From Ignavibacteria bacterium (GTDB lineage: Bacteria > Bacteroidota > Ignavibacteria > Kapaibacteriales > UBA4661): a stretch of 64,000 bases of DNA. The notes beneath the pieces were generated by a model. That model made no database searches, had not been told where the DNA came from, and saw only the letters and a program-made list of their open reading frames with translations. The DNA lies in assembly GCA_014654705.1 (NCBI GenBank), contig JACVZY010000071.1, positions 212,679 through 276,678 on the forward strand. The letters run 5' to 3'. The translations under genes were made by a program, and so were the position numbers. Below are positions 38,872 to 47,957 of this stretch, one piece after another (positions within the stretch are counted from its first letter, which is position 1; each line of letters begins with the position of its first letter).

Positions 38872-41796
38872 TTACAACCGCGTAGCCCGCTCCACAAGCG
38901 CAATATACGACTGATATTCCTCGCCGACTGCTGTTGTCATCCCGATTTGGCAGGTAGGATTGCTGGAATAATAGCCGTCGTAATGGCGCTCACGGGCTTC
39001 GCGGGCTTCAAGCAAGGTTGCGTTCGCAGTCAGTTCCGGCGCAATCATACCACGATCGCCAGCAAATGCACAGCAGCCCACGTTTATCGGCGTTACAGCA
39101 TCGTGAGCGCAGGCTTCGGCAATAGCTTGGAGTTTATCAGTGAACCCCAATTTCATCACCGAGCACACCGGATGCAGAAGCGCAGATTCGGGCAAGCGTG
39201 TTAGCAAGCCTCGTTCAAGCAATTTAGGCAAAAGCACGTCGTGGACGTACTCAATGGAATCCAAAATTGTCAGTTGCGTAAAGCGCTCCAAGGCTTGCCC
39301 CGAAAGGTCTTTGCCAGCGTTGCGGAACGTATAGGTACAAGAACTTGCATCGGTCAGAATTGGCAACCGTCCGCCGTCTGACCACTTCCAAAACTCATCT
39401 ACGGTACGCTCCATCATCTCGCGGTATGCCTCCGTGAAACCCTTCGAGGAAAACGGCGTACCGCAGCAATAATTCGTACTTTTTTCGGGTATCCAAAGTG
39501 CAACGCCAGCCCGCTCTGCCACGCGCAGCAACATTTCTACTTGATTCATATCATGCGGGTTCTCTCCGCCGCCCATCAGACGGGTCACGCAGGCGGGGAA
39601 GTAGATAGCATCAGCATTTTCATTCGACGTGTGGGGCAGACGAATGGGCGTACCAATATTATCATTCCAGCCCGGAAGCCGCGTCTCCAGTATCTTACCC
39701 ACAACATCACTCACAAAATTCACCACACCCTCAGCACCAATACTTTCAAGCGCTCTGCCGGCTTGCACTCCTAATTTCGCAATGCTTTCCACGGCGTGAA
39801 AATGCCGCGAAATAGTCCGGGCATTGTCTTGCGCAAAGCCGGAATGTTGCTCACTGCGCAGTAATTTCACCAAATCACCGGTGTTGATATGGACAGGGCA
39901 AATTGTGGCGCACATCCCATCAGTGGCACACGTTTCCAAGCCGTAATAATCATAATCTCGCTCCAGTTGCCATGCGCTAAATGGTGCATCGCTCAAGACT
40001 TTGCCGTCTTTTGCGGCATTTTTGACGCGGGTGATTTCGCGCCGCACTACTATTCTTTGGCGTGGAGTGAGCGTCAGTCCTTGCGAGGGGCATTTATTCT
40101 CGCACCAACCACATTCAATGCAGCTATCCACTTCTTTTTCGACCACGGGAATCGGCTTCAAGTTCTCGACGTGCGCTTTTGGGTTGTCATTCATAATTAC
40201 ACCCGGATTCAAGATATTGTTCGGGTCAATAAGCACCTTCAAGCGGCGCATAATGGAGTAGGCTTCAGCACCCCACTCCATTTCAACGTAAGGAGCCATA
40301 TTGCGCCCCGTGCCGTGTTCTGCTTTGAGCGAACCGTCAAAGCGCCCAACGACCAAATACGCAATATCATCCAACAGTCCTTCAAATTGAGCAACGTCGG
40401 CAGCGGTGTCAAAAGCCTGCGCAAGCGTGAAATGAAGATTGCCATCCTTCGCATGACCAAAAACCACACCGTCAGGATAGCCGTGCTTAACGAAAAGTTC
40501 TTGCAGTGCCGTTACGCCATCGGCGAGAAATTCAATGGGGAAGGCAATATCTTCGTTGATAACCGTCGTTCCGGGGCGGCGTTTGGCACTGACCACAGGA
40601 ATCACACCCTTGCGCAGCTTCCAGAAAATCGCCTGTTGCTTTGCATCTTCGGTAAACGGCTGTGTCGCTACAAGCGGTAACGAGGTCAGCAGCACCTTGC
40701 CCGCTTCGCGCAAGGCTTGGAGAACCTCTTTATCAGCGGCTTGATACTCCACGAGCAAACAAGCTGCAGTCTGTGGGAGCGCGTCAATAATGTCCTTCGG
40801 AGCGCCGTACTGGTCGCGCATAGCAGCAAGCGAGGCGTAATCCATGAGTTCAAGTGCCGCCGCGCCGGAATCACGCAGCGCAATAATGGAAGCACACGCA
40901 TCGGCAACCGTACTAAAAAAGAGCAATGCCGTTGATTTCATCGGCAAATCCGGCACAGTGTAAAAGCCCGCCTCAGCAATAAAACCAAGCGTACCTTCTG
41001 AGCCGACCATCAGATGCCGCAAAATCTCAACGGGCGTGGAATAATCAAGAAAAGCGTTGATGCCGTAGCCAACGGTATTTTTAATTTTGTATTTGCGGCG
41101 AATCTTTTCCACAAGTGCCGTATTTGCTTCTATTTCTGCTTTGAGCGCCATGAGTCCTTCGGCTATTTCAAGCGAAGTACGCACCAGAATATCATTTGCA
41201 TTGGGTAGTGAGGAATCAATAACCACGCCGTTTGGAAGCATAAAGGTCAATGATTCAAGCGTGTGATAGGTGTTTTGCGTTACGCCGCAGCACATCCCGC
41301 TTGCGTTATTTGCTACAATACCGCCCACCATGCAGGCAGCCAGAGAAGCGGGATCGGGACCAATTTTCTTGCCATATTTACGCAAGTAATCATTTACTTT
41401 GGAGCCAACCATTCCCGGACCAACCCGGACCACGGAACCTTCGTGCGAAATTGCGATAGCATCCCACGCACCGCGAGTAATGTCCACAATTACACCACTT
41501 GTAACTGCTTGCCCCGAAAGACTTGTGCCCGCAGCGCGGAATGTAAGCGGAATACGGGTGTCGTTGCTCCACGCCATGAGGCGACGCACGTCGTCGAGCG
41601 AGTCTGGGCGCACAATTGCTTGCGGCACCAAGCGATAGCAACTTGCATCATGAGCGTAAGCGATACGTTCTATAGGACGTGTCAGAACCTGATCGGGACG
41701 CAAAAATGTTTCGAGCGAGGAGGCAATCTCTACAAGTGCAAGTTGCTCGCTGCGGCTCGGTTGAAGTTGAATTGATGAAGTATCGGTATATTCCAT
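38872..41796 (-). CDS. FAD/Fe-S D-2-hydroxyacid dehydrogenase (Dld-II / D-lactate dehydrogenase type)
   Basis: 974 residues from the ATG at 41796. A single-chain fusion of a glycolate-oxidase-like FAD_4 domain (IPLTFRAAGTSLSGQAVTSG, DPASLAACMVGGIVANNASG), the FAD-oxidase C-terminal domain (FGHAKDGNLHFTL), a ferredoxin-like 4Fe-4S pair (CIECGWCENKCPS and CATDGMCATICPV), and cysteine-rich CCG domains (YFPACVTR, NYCCGTPFSS, NVGCCAFAGDRG, SSNPTCQIGM). Enzymes of this plan oxidise D-lactate, or D-2-hydroxyglutarate in the YdiJ group, and feed electrons to the quinone pool. The CCG-terminated layout resembles the respiratory Dld-II group. A TTG-initiated N-terminal extension to 41931 is rejected because it is not family-like. 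Confidence 0.9.
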   Translation of the reverse strand: MEYTDTSSIQLQPSRSEQLALVEIASSLETFLRPDQVLTRPIERIAYAHDASCYRLVPQAIVRPDSLDDVRRLMAWSNDTRIPLTFRAAGTSLSGQAVTSGVIVDITRGAWDAIAISHEGSVVRVGPGMVGSKVNDYLRKYGKKIGPDPASLAACMVGGIVANNASGMCCGVTQNTYHTLESLTFMLPNGVVIDSSLPNANDILVRTSLEIAEGLMALKAEIEANTALVEKIRRKYKIKNTVGYGINAFLDYSTPVEILRHLMVGSEGTLGFIAEAGFYTVPDLPMKSTALLFFSTVADACASIIALRDSGAAALELMDYASLAAMRDQYGAPKDIIDALPQTAACLLVEYQAADKEVLQALREAGKVLLTSLPLVATQPFTEDAKQQAIFWKLRKGVIPVVSAKRRPGTTVINEDIAFPIEFLADGVTALQELFVKHGYPDGVVFGHAKDGNLHFTLAQAFDTAADVAQFEGLLDDIAYLVVGRFDGSLKAEHGTGRNMAPYVEMEWGAEAYSIMRRLKVLIDPNNILNPGVIMNDNPKAHVENLKPIPVVEKEVDSCIECGWCENKCPSQGLTLTPRQRIVVRREITRVKNAAKDGKVLSDAPFSAWQLERDYDYYGLETCATDGMCATICPVHINTGDLVKLLRSEQHSGFAQDNARTISRHFHAVESIAKLGVQAGRALESIGAEGVVNFVSDVVGKILETRLPGWNDNIGTPIRLPHTSNENADAIYFPACVTRLMGGGENPHDMNQVEMLLRVAERAGVALWIPEKSTNYCCGTPFSSKGFTEAYREMMERTVDEFWKWSDGGRLPILTDASSCTYTFRNAGKDLSGQALERFTQLTILDSIEYVHDVLLPKLLERGLLTRLPESALLHPVCSVMKLGFTDKLQAIAEACAHDAVTPINVGCCAFAGDRGMIAPELTANATLLEAREARERHYDGYYSSNPTCQIGMTTAVGEEYQSYIALVERATRL

Positions 41797-42053
41797 TGTG
41801 ATTCTGTCGTGGCAAAAATGGATAAAACAGGTGCAAGAGACTTGAAATAACGCGCCACAAGATAGGAATTTCGGAACATTAAAACAAGGCAAACAGTCGT
41901 TCCGTGTTAAAACGAAAAACTGTACTTGCAAAAAATATTTTTGCTGTATCTGTGATGATTGTACGGAATCACGTAGTTTTGTCCTTGAGATACGGCGCTC
42001 ATCTCAACGTCTTTTGTACATTTCCCTGAATTTTTTACTTTTTCTGAATTCCG

Positions 42054-42902
42054 ATGAAACTTCCCATTTATCAAATTGACGCTTTTGCAAGTACGGTGTT
42101 CCGCGGCAATCCTGCAGCGGTCGTGCCGCTCGAAGCGTGGCTTTCGGATGATATACTGCTTAATATTGCCGCAGAGAATAATCTCGCCGAAACAGCATTT
42201 TTTGTGCGCAAAGACGACGGCAGCTATGATATGCGCTGGTTCACGCCGGAAATTGAAGTTCCGCTCTGCGGACACGCAACGCTTGCCAGCGCATTTGTGC
42301 TGTACAAGCATTTAGGCTACTCACAAGACGTTGTGCGGTTTCACAGCAAAAGTGGTGAACTTCGAGTGAGCAAAGGTGTACGTGACGGCAAAGACCTTTT
42401 CACGCTGGACTTTCCGAAGCGCTTGGTGGAGCAGGTCGAAACGCCGCAAGCAATTATTACTGCGCTCGGCGTTACGCCACAAGCAACATACCGAAGCACT
42501 ATGAACTATATGGTCGTTTTGGAATCACCGCGTGATGTCCTCAACCTCGCGCCTGATTTTGGCGGCGATAAAGCATTTTTTGCAAAGCATGGTATCATTG
42601 CGACGGCTGCCGTACCAAATAGCCTCTCGCCGGAAGAACAGGCAAACGTGCAATGCGATATAGTCGATTTTGTCTCGCGGTATTTTGCTGTTTATGCAGG
42701 CATTTTTGAAGATCCGGTTACCGGTTCAGCCCACTGTACGCTTGTACCGTACTGGGCAGAGAAATTGAACAAAACCGTATTGATTGCACAGCAAGTTTCT
42801 AAGCGTGGTGGGCAGCTTTTTTGTGAATTGAAAGGCGACCGTGTATTCTTAGGCGGTCACGGCGTCTCATATTTGCAAGGAACAATTGACATTATGGTGT
42901 GA
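42054..42902 (+). CDS. PhzF-family isomerase
   Basis: 282 residues with the diaminopimelate-epimerase-like fold. N-terminal YQIDAFASTVFRGNPAAVV, the catalytic glutamate in NNLAETAFF (Glu about 46), RWFTPEIEVPLCGHATLAS, and the C-terminal EDPVTGSAHCTLVPYW motif are all family hallmarks. PhzF proper isomerises a dihydro-hydroxyanthranilate in phenazine synthesis, but most genomic homologues stand outside any phenazine cluster and have unknown substrates, as here. A small hairpin (TTGAGAT/ATCTCAA, 41985-42007) lies 46 bp upstream of the start. Divergent from the D-lactate-dehydrogenase-like gene. Confidence 0.92.
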   Translation: MKLPIYQIDAFASTVFRGNPAAVVPLEAWLSDDILLNIAAENNLAETAFFVRKDDGSYDMRWFTPEIEVPLCGHATLASAFVLYKHLGYSQDVVRFHSKSGELRVSKGVRDGKDLFTLDFPKRLVEQVETPQAIITALGVTPQATYRSTMNYMVVLESPRDVLNLAPDFGGDKAFFAKHGIIATAAVPNSLSPEEQANVQCDIVDFVSRYFAVYAGIFEDPVTGSAHCTLVPYWAEKLNKTVLIAQQVSKRGGQLFCELKGDRVFLGGHGVSYLQGTIDIMV

Positions 42903-42927
42903 GATTCTCCGCGTAAGTAGTGATTGA

Positions 42928-43062
42928 AAAAGCCCTGCTGTACGAAAAATTTGGCTTATAAATTGAATATATTGTAACTCTTGCGTCGCTGTACTGTTCT
43001 TCCCTAAAGCGTCTCGCAAGAAACGCCTTTATATTCATATCTCAGCAAATAGCAGGGCTTTT
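42928..43062 (+). ncRNA. Candidate structured RNA or leader: long nested inverted repeat, 6S-like topology
   Basis: Nested perfect stems fold the whole interval into one long hairpin: outer 12 bp (42928-42939 with 43051-43062, AAAAGCCCTGCT), middle 8 bp (42964-42971 with 43030-43037), inner 7 bp (42979-42985 with 43015-43021), tip 4 bp, and a 17-nt loop. Large asymmetric single-stranded stretches (24 and 13 nt) separate the outer and middle stems. A long rod with a central bubble is the 6S RNA shape, though 135 nt is short for 6S. The outer stem ends in TTTT and could terminate transcription. It lies between phzF and a T9SS cargo gene and ends 27 bp before its ATG, so it may instead be a regulatory 5' leader. 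Confidence 0.4.
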
Positions 43063-43089
43063 ATCATTTCAATTACAAGGAATTTCGCT

Positions 43090-46000
43090 ATGCGAACCTT
43101 TCGTACTCTCCTTTTGTTTTTTCTTGGTGCGTGCGCTTACGGCAGCGCCCAGGCGCAGAATACGCCCACAACCCCCATCGTACCGATTATTCGGTTTATT
43201 TCTAATCCTCCCGCGATTGCGATTGTGAATCGTGAATATCGCTACCAATCCCGAGCACTTGGGCGCGATAGCACCGCATCTATTCGATACAGGCTCACAA
43301 GCGCTCCACGCGGCATGAAGCTTGATTCTATCAGTGGTATTCTACTCTGGACGACAACAGCTTCTGCAGCGCCCAGCCCGACGTCGGTGCGAGTTTCTAT
43401 TCGCGCCGCTATGGCGACCAATGCAAATCAGAATGTAACGCAAACATTCAACATTACTATTATCCCCGAAAGTGCTGCTCAATCTACTGTCCGATTTGTG
43501 GGAGAAGCCCCACGCACTGCATCGGTCGGTGCTCCGTACACCTATCAAGCATTTGCATTTTACGGCGTTGACCCCGTTTTGGCAACACCGCCGCGTACGC
43601 AAACAGGGGCGATTCAATACACCCTCATCGGCGCTCCACAAGGCATGACGATTGACGCGACACGCGGAACGGTGCGCTGGACTCCAAGTGCTTCCGGGAC
43701 AGTTCAATTCAGTATTCGTGCTACTTCCACAACTGTTCCCACAGCAAGTGCCACACAAAATGTAGAAATCCGCGTAACAGAACCCCGCCCTATCTTTATT
43801 ACCAATCCTCCAACGGAAGCATTTATAGGACAAGGGTACATCTATAACGCCATTGCTGCATTGCAAGGGGTAACTATTCAAACCGGCTCCCGTCCGAATG
43901 AGGCAACAGTTGTGCCCATTACGCAACATGTTCCGATGCTTTATTCACTTGTGGAAGCACCGGGCGGCATGACAGTTGACGCTAATTCCGGCATTGTACG
44001 CTGGCAGCCTGTAAACCCTCCCACAACGGCAACCGTTCGCGTTCTGCTACGGGCAAGTGTGGCCGGCGGTTCCACGACGCAAACAGTTACGCAGGATTTT
44101 CGCATACGAGTCTCAACACCGAAAATGCTCTTCACTTCGCAGCCGCCTCGTGCTGCCACTGTGGGGCAGAGCTACGTTTACCAGCCAGTCGTGGTCTATG
44201 GCAATTTGAACTCGCTTGTGGCTACTGTTACCCGCCCAGATAGTATCCCGAATCCCATCCCCACACTTGCCTCTTCAACTTTTACTTTTAGCCTCATCAA
44301 TCCTCCACAGGGCATGGCGATTGATGCGACACGCGGAACGGTGCGCTGGGCAGTTACGACCAGTGGACTGCTCACGATAAGTATCCGTGCGGCACTCAAA
44401 GATAATCCGACACTCAGCACCACACAGACATATCAGGTCAATGTTGCTCTTGCTCCAATCACCCTGCGCTTTACCACAGAACCGGGTTCGGTCTTTGTGG
44501 ATGTTGGACGCGAGTTTGTCTATCGCGCCCGCGCTGAGACTTCACGCCCTACAACGGCGACGATTACGTACTCGCTTGGCACAGCGCCTACGGGTGCTCA
44601 GATTGATTCTCTCACAGGCGATGTGCGCTGGACTCCGACGATTGCCGGACAATTCGACCTCGAAATTATCGCACGATTGCCAAATGGGACAACCCGCCCT
44701 GCGGAAACACGTCAACGTTTTCCAATATATGCTCGTGCTACGCTCTGCGGCGTTTTGCAAGGCACTGCGCGCTATACCGACGGCTCTGTGGTGGCGAGTG
44801 GCACGGCACGAGCGCTCGTAACCAACGTCACGGCGGCTTCATTGGGAGGCTCCGCTTTCTACTACACGGCTACCATTCGCAACGGTGTGTATTCAATGCC
44901 TGTTGGCGCAGGGTCGTATATCCTGAACTTTTCTGGTTCTGATTTCAACGACGTATGGTTCGCGGGCACAGCCGCAAGTACGGTTGCGACTGCTTCCACG
45001 CCTGACCGTGCAGTGCAAATTACTGTGCGCTGCGGTGATACGCTTACGCGCTCAGTCGTTGTCCAACGCCGTCCGGCAGCACGGTTCTTTGCCGTAAGCG
45101 GACGTGTAACGCGCCGCACCGATGGTGCTGCTGTGGCGGGAATGGTTGAAGCAATCGGTGATGCCGACCCAGCTTTAGTTAATGGCGGTATCATTCGCCG
45201 CACGGCTCGTACCGATGCGCAGGGCAATTATCGCCTTACGCAGCTTGACAATCGATACATCTTCACGATTCGTGCGCTACCTGATGAGCCACGCCCCACA
45301 ACAGCAACCGTGCGCCCGCCGCAACTGCTTCCAATGTATTACGACAACACGCTTAATCTCGCCGAAGCCCGCCGCTTCACCCTCACGAGTGATTTGACGG
45401 GAATCAATTTTGCATTGCAAGAGCGCCCAACGTTCAACAACGTCCTCACAGGTAAAGTACAGAGCACAAGCGGTGCCGCTATTCCGGGACGCATCACTGT
45501 TTTTATGACAGCCACTACCGCCAACACTCCTCAATATGCCTCGCTGGAAGTCCGCACAGAGAATGTGGATAGCACAGGCACGTTCACCGTGCGCAATCTT
45601 ACGCCCGGTGAGTATGTATTGCAAGCCTTCCCAAACAACGAGCGAGACTTTGCTTCCGGTTATTATGTCGCCGGAACAACCGCCACAACACGCTGGCGCG
45701 AAGCAGCACGGTTGAACATTGGGGCAACAAGTACGGAGCGCATCACTATTGCACTCGCACCGCGCCGCCCAACGGCAACGGCAGTTGTGGCAACAGTTTC
45801 TGGCTCGGTGAGCAGCGAAGCGGGCTTCAATTCGACAAGCGTTTTGGGTGCATCGGTTTATTTGACCGATAAAGAAGGTAATGTTGTTTCCCAAACCGTT
45901 ACCGATAAGCAAGGGCGCTTTAATGCGGGCATGATAGAACATGGCTTATACACACTCATCGTGGATAAGCCGGGCTACGAAAGCGCCACAGCGAAGGTTC

Positions 46001-46338
46001 TCGCCGAGCAGCCTGCTGCCATTGAGAAATCAATTATTCTGCAAAAACCTGTGAGCGCTGTGCTGACGAGCATTTCCGGCGGCATGTCTCTCGTGCAGAC
46101 GCTCGGCGTAGCGCCGAATCCGGCTTCGGATGCGGCATTTATCCAAATTCCGTCCTTCAGCGGTGCAGCACGTTTGTCCGTTGTGAATATGCGCGGTGAA
46201 GAGGTATTCGAGACCGATGTAACCGCCGCCAACACAACGCTCCAGCTTGATGCACACAACCTGCCAACGGGCATCTATCTGGTGCGGATTATTGGCGAAA
46301 ATGTCAAGGCAAGTGTGCGAATGATGATTGCACGATAG
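43090..46338 (+). CDS. Large T9SS-secreted protein with putative Ig and carboxypeptidase-regulatory-like repeats
   Basis: 1082 residues; a ribosome-binding site AAGGAA lies 8 bp before the ATG. A signal peptide of about 22 residues precedes five He_PIG-type Ig repeats over about 30-545, each with a G(M/A)-x-(I/V/L)D-x-x-x-G-x-(V/L)-x-W core (GMTIDATRGTVRW, GAQIDSLTGDVRW and so on). Three carboxypeptidase-regulatory-like beta domains follow to about 960 (ARTDAQGNYRLTQLDNRYIF, VTDKQGRFNAGMIEHGLYTL). A type A T9SS sorting domain ends the protein (LGVAPNPASDAAFIQIP ... LPTGIYLVRIIG). Probably a long surface or secreted stalk with adhesive function; no catalytic site seen. Repeats 2 and 4 are nearly identical at DNA level over 47 bp. 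Confidence 0.92.
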   Translation: MRTFRTLLLFFLGACAYGSAQAQNTPTTPIVPIIRFISNPPAIAIVNREYRYQSRALGRDSTASIRYRLTSAPRGMKLDSISGILLWTTTASAAPSPTSVRVSIRAAMATNANQNVTQTFNITIIPESAAQSTVRFVGEAPRTASVGAPYTYQAFAFYGVDPVLATPPRTQTGAIQYTLIGAPQGMTIDATRGTVRWTPSASGTVQFSIRATSTTVPTASATQNVEIRVTEPRPIFITNPPTEAFIGQGYIYNAIAALQGVTIQTGSRPNEATVVPITQHVPMLYSLVEAPGGMTVDANSGIVRWQPVNPPTTATVRVLLRASVAGGSTTQTVTQDFRIRVSTPKMLFTSQPPRAATVGQSYVYQPVVVYGNLNSLVATVTRPDSIPNPIPTLASSTFTFSLINPPQGMAIDATRGTVRWAVTTSGLLTISIRAALKDNPTLSTTQTYQVNVALAPITLRFTTEPGSVFVDVGREFVYRARAETSRPTTATITYSLGTAPTGAQIDSLTGDVRWTPTIAGQFDLEIIARLPNGTTRPAETRQRFPIYARATLCGVLQGTARYTDGSVVASGTARALVTNVTAASLGGSAFYYTATIRNGVYSMPVGAGSYILNFSGSDFNDVWFAGTAASTVATASTPDRAVQITVRCGDTLTRSVVVQRRPAARFFAVSGRVTRRTDGAAVAGMVEAIGDADPALVNGGIIRRTARTDAQGNYRLTQLDNRYIFTIRALPDEPRPTTATVRPPQLLPMYYDNTLNLAEARRFTLTSDLTGINFALQERPTFNNVLTGKVQSTSGAAIPGRITVFMTATTANTPQYASLEVRTENVDSTGTFTVRNLTPGEYVLQAFPNNERDFASGYYVAGTTATTRWREAARLNIGATSTERITIALAPRRPTATAVVATVSGSVSSEAGFNSTSVLGASVYLTDKEGNVVSQTVTDKQGRFNAGMIEHGLYTLIVDKPGYESATAKVLAEQPAAIEKSIILQKPVSAVLTSISGGMSLVQTLGVAPNPASDAAFIQIPSFSGAARLSVVNMRGEEVFETDVTAANTTLQLDAHNLPTGIYLVRIIGENVKASVRMMIAR

Positions 46339-46352
46339 ATGATTGCACGATA
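46324..46352. repeat. 15-bp tandem duplication of the T9SS cargo gene's final codons
   Basis: ATGATTGCACGATA occurs at 46324-46337 and again at 46339-46352, in the same frame, so MIAR-stop is present twice in a row. Translation ends at the first stop. The duplication looks like replication slippage. Confidence 0.8.
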
Positions 46353-46396
46353 AAGACCTTTGAATTTAAGCTCCGAAACAATTTGAATCATAATGA

Positions 46397-46429
46397 AAAA
46401 GGCTTACCGCCTCTTGCAGTAAGCCTTTT
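46397..46429. terminator. Bidirectional terminator between the Ig-repeat protein and the GH13 gene
   Basis: An 11-bp stem AAAAGGCTTAC/GTAAGCCTTTT with an 11-nt loop, followed by GTTTGTT on the plus strand and preceded by further A residues for the minus strand. It lies between the two convergent genes. Confidence 0.75.
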
Positions 46430-46471
46430 GTTTGTTAGGTTCAGGATAAAGTTCCATGAATTGAAGTCACA

Positions 46472-47890
46472 CTATTTATGCCGCGTGAGTACAAGATACC
46501 CCCACGGAGCAAGCGAAAATTCATCATTCCCTTTGAGTTCGTAGGTTTTATTTGTGAAGAGTTCAGTGTATGTGCCTGTGTGGTATTTTGATTGCAGTGT
46601 TACAGTAACGGGCTTGCTGCTGAAGTTAATGACGGGCAGGACTTTATCACCATTCTTTTCGCGAGAAAAAGAAATGACCTGTTTCATTTTATCATTGTAC
46701 ACTCTCACCATTACGCCACCGTGCGCACCATTCCAGAGCGCTTGATTACTATGTTTCAAAGCAAAAAGTTGCTTGTAGAGTTCCGCGTTACGATGCGTTT
46801 TCCACTGAATCGTATCTTTTTCAAAAAAGGCTAACGACCTATCCAAGCCTGCTTCCTGCCCACTATACACCAGTGGCATTCCGCTCACGACCGAAGCAAA
46901 GACCATTGCGGCTTCCAGCCCATCGTCGAAGTTAGAATACTGATTGCCCTCCCATGAGTTTTTGTCGTGATTATCCGTAAAGGTCATTCGATAGCCGTCT
47001 TCGGGAAAGGTGCTGACGTGGTGCGCCATATATTCTACCAAGCCGTCAATGCTTTTTCCGCCGGTGGTAGCATCGCGCATTTTGTCCCAGAGACTCCATG
47101 CGTAAGTCATATCAAACGATTTTTTGTGGAGGTCGCGCGATTCCCATTCTGCCAGCATAAAGACGGGCTTGATTGCGTCCAGTTCAGCGCGAGCATTATC
47201 CCAGAAATCCACAGGAATAAAGCCTGCTACGTCACATCGGAAGCCGTCAATATCGGTTTCTTTCACCCAATGCTTGAGTGCTTCGGTCATATATTTTCGC
47301 AAGCCAGGCTGGTCGTAATCAAAATCAATAATGTCTTCCCAGTCATACCACGGCGTTGGCTGGAAATTTCCCTCAATAGATTTGGAATACCATTCGGGAT
47401 GCTCTTGCACCAAGGGATTATCCCATGCGGAGTGATTGGCTACCCAATCAATAATCACGTGCATTCCCATTGAGTGAATTTTTTTTACCAGTGCCTTAAA
47501 TTCATCCAACGTACCAAATTCCGGGTTCAAACCATAGTAGTCCTTGACGGAGTAATAGCTTCCCATTGTGCCTTTTCTATTTTTCACACCGATAGGATGA
47601 ATGGGCATGAGCCAAATAATATCCACGCCCAATTCTTTCAAGCGCGGCAGGTGCGACTCGAACGCCTTGATTGTGCCTTCGGGCGTATATTGCCGAAGGT
47701 TTACTTCATAAATGGTCGCGCTTTTGCTCCATTCGGGGTGCTTGATTTCGACGTACCTTTGGGGCTGATACCGCTTGTCGTTATCTGTTGTTTGCATGGC
47801 GGCGGTGTTGCTTTCTTTCGTAGTCTTGCTGCACCCTGCCATGAGAAGCAGAGCAAGCATTATTGCTGTTTTGGGGAAGAAAGTACTCAT
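46472..47890 (-). CDS. Alpha-amylase family (GH13) lipoprotein
   Basis: 472 residues. A lipoprotein signal (MLALLLMAGCSK) places it in the outer or inner membrane facing the periplasm or surface. The TIM-barrel has the GH13 regions: region I VIIDWVANHSAWDN, region II DGFRCDVAG with the nucleophile Asp, region III acid/base Glu in FMLAEWE, and region IV FTDNHDKN. A C-terminal beta domain ends WGYLVLTR. It hydrolyses alpha-1,4 glucans or maltodextrins, with cyclomaltodextrinase-like or oligo-1,6 activity also possible. No SusC/SusD pair or regulator is adjacent, so it is not part of a typical polysaccharide-utilisation locus. All three catalytic residues are present. Confidence 0.93.
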   Translation of the reverse strand: MSTFFPKTAIMLALLLMAGCSKTTKESNTAAMQTTDNDKRYQPQRYVEIKHPEWSKSATIYEVNLRQYTPEGTIKAFESHLPRLKELGVDIIWLMPIHPIGVKNRKGTMGSYYSVKDYYGLNPEFGTLDEFKALVKKIHSMGMHVIIDWVANHSAWDNPLVQEHPEWYSKSIEGNFQPTPWYDWEDIIDFDYDQPGLRKYMTEALKHWVKETDIDGFRCDVAGFIPVDFWDNARAELDAIKPVFMLAEWESRDLHKKSFDMTYAWSLWDKMRDATTGGKSIDGLVEYMAHHVSTFPEDGYRMTFTDNHDKNSWEGNQYSNFDDGLEAAMVFASVVSGMPLVYSGQEAGLDRSLAFFEKDTIQWKTHRNAELYKQLFALKHSNQALWNGAHGGVMVRVYNDKMKQVISFSREKNGDKVLPVINFSSKPVTVTLQSKYHTGTYTELFTNKTYELKGNDEFSLAPWGYLVLTRHK

Positions 47891-47957
47891 GGCAAGAAAG
47901 GGAATTGCGGGTGAAACTGGACGACTGTTGTTCCCCTCAATTTAGCAATGGAGCGCC

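Noticed and set aside
41985..42007. TTGAGAT/ATCTCAA hairpin upstream of phzF
   Set aside because: Short 7-bp stem in an A+T-rich gap, no partner motif; too weak to call an operator or terminator.
42886..42914. TTGACA as a sigma70 -35 element before the structured repeat
   Set aside because: It lies inside the phzF coding end, and no -10 element is found at 16-18 bp spacing.
45277..45942. 221-codon minus-strand frame
   Set aside because: Antisense to the Ig-repeat T9SS cargo gene.
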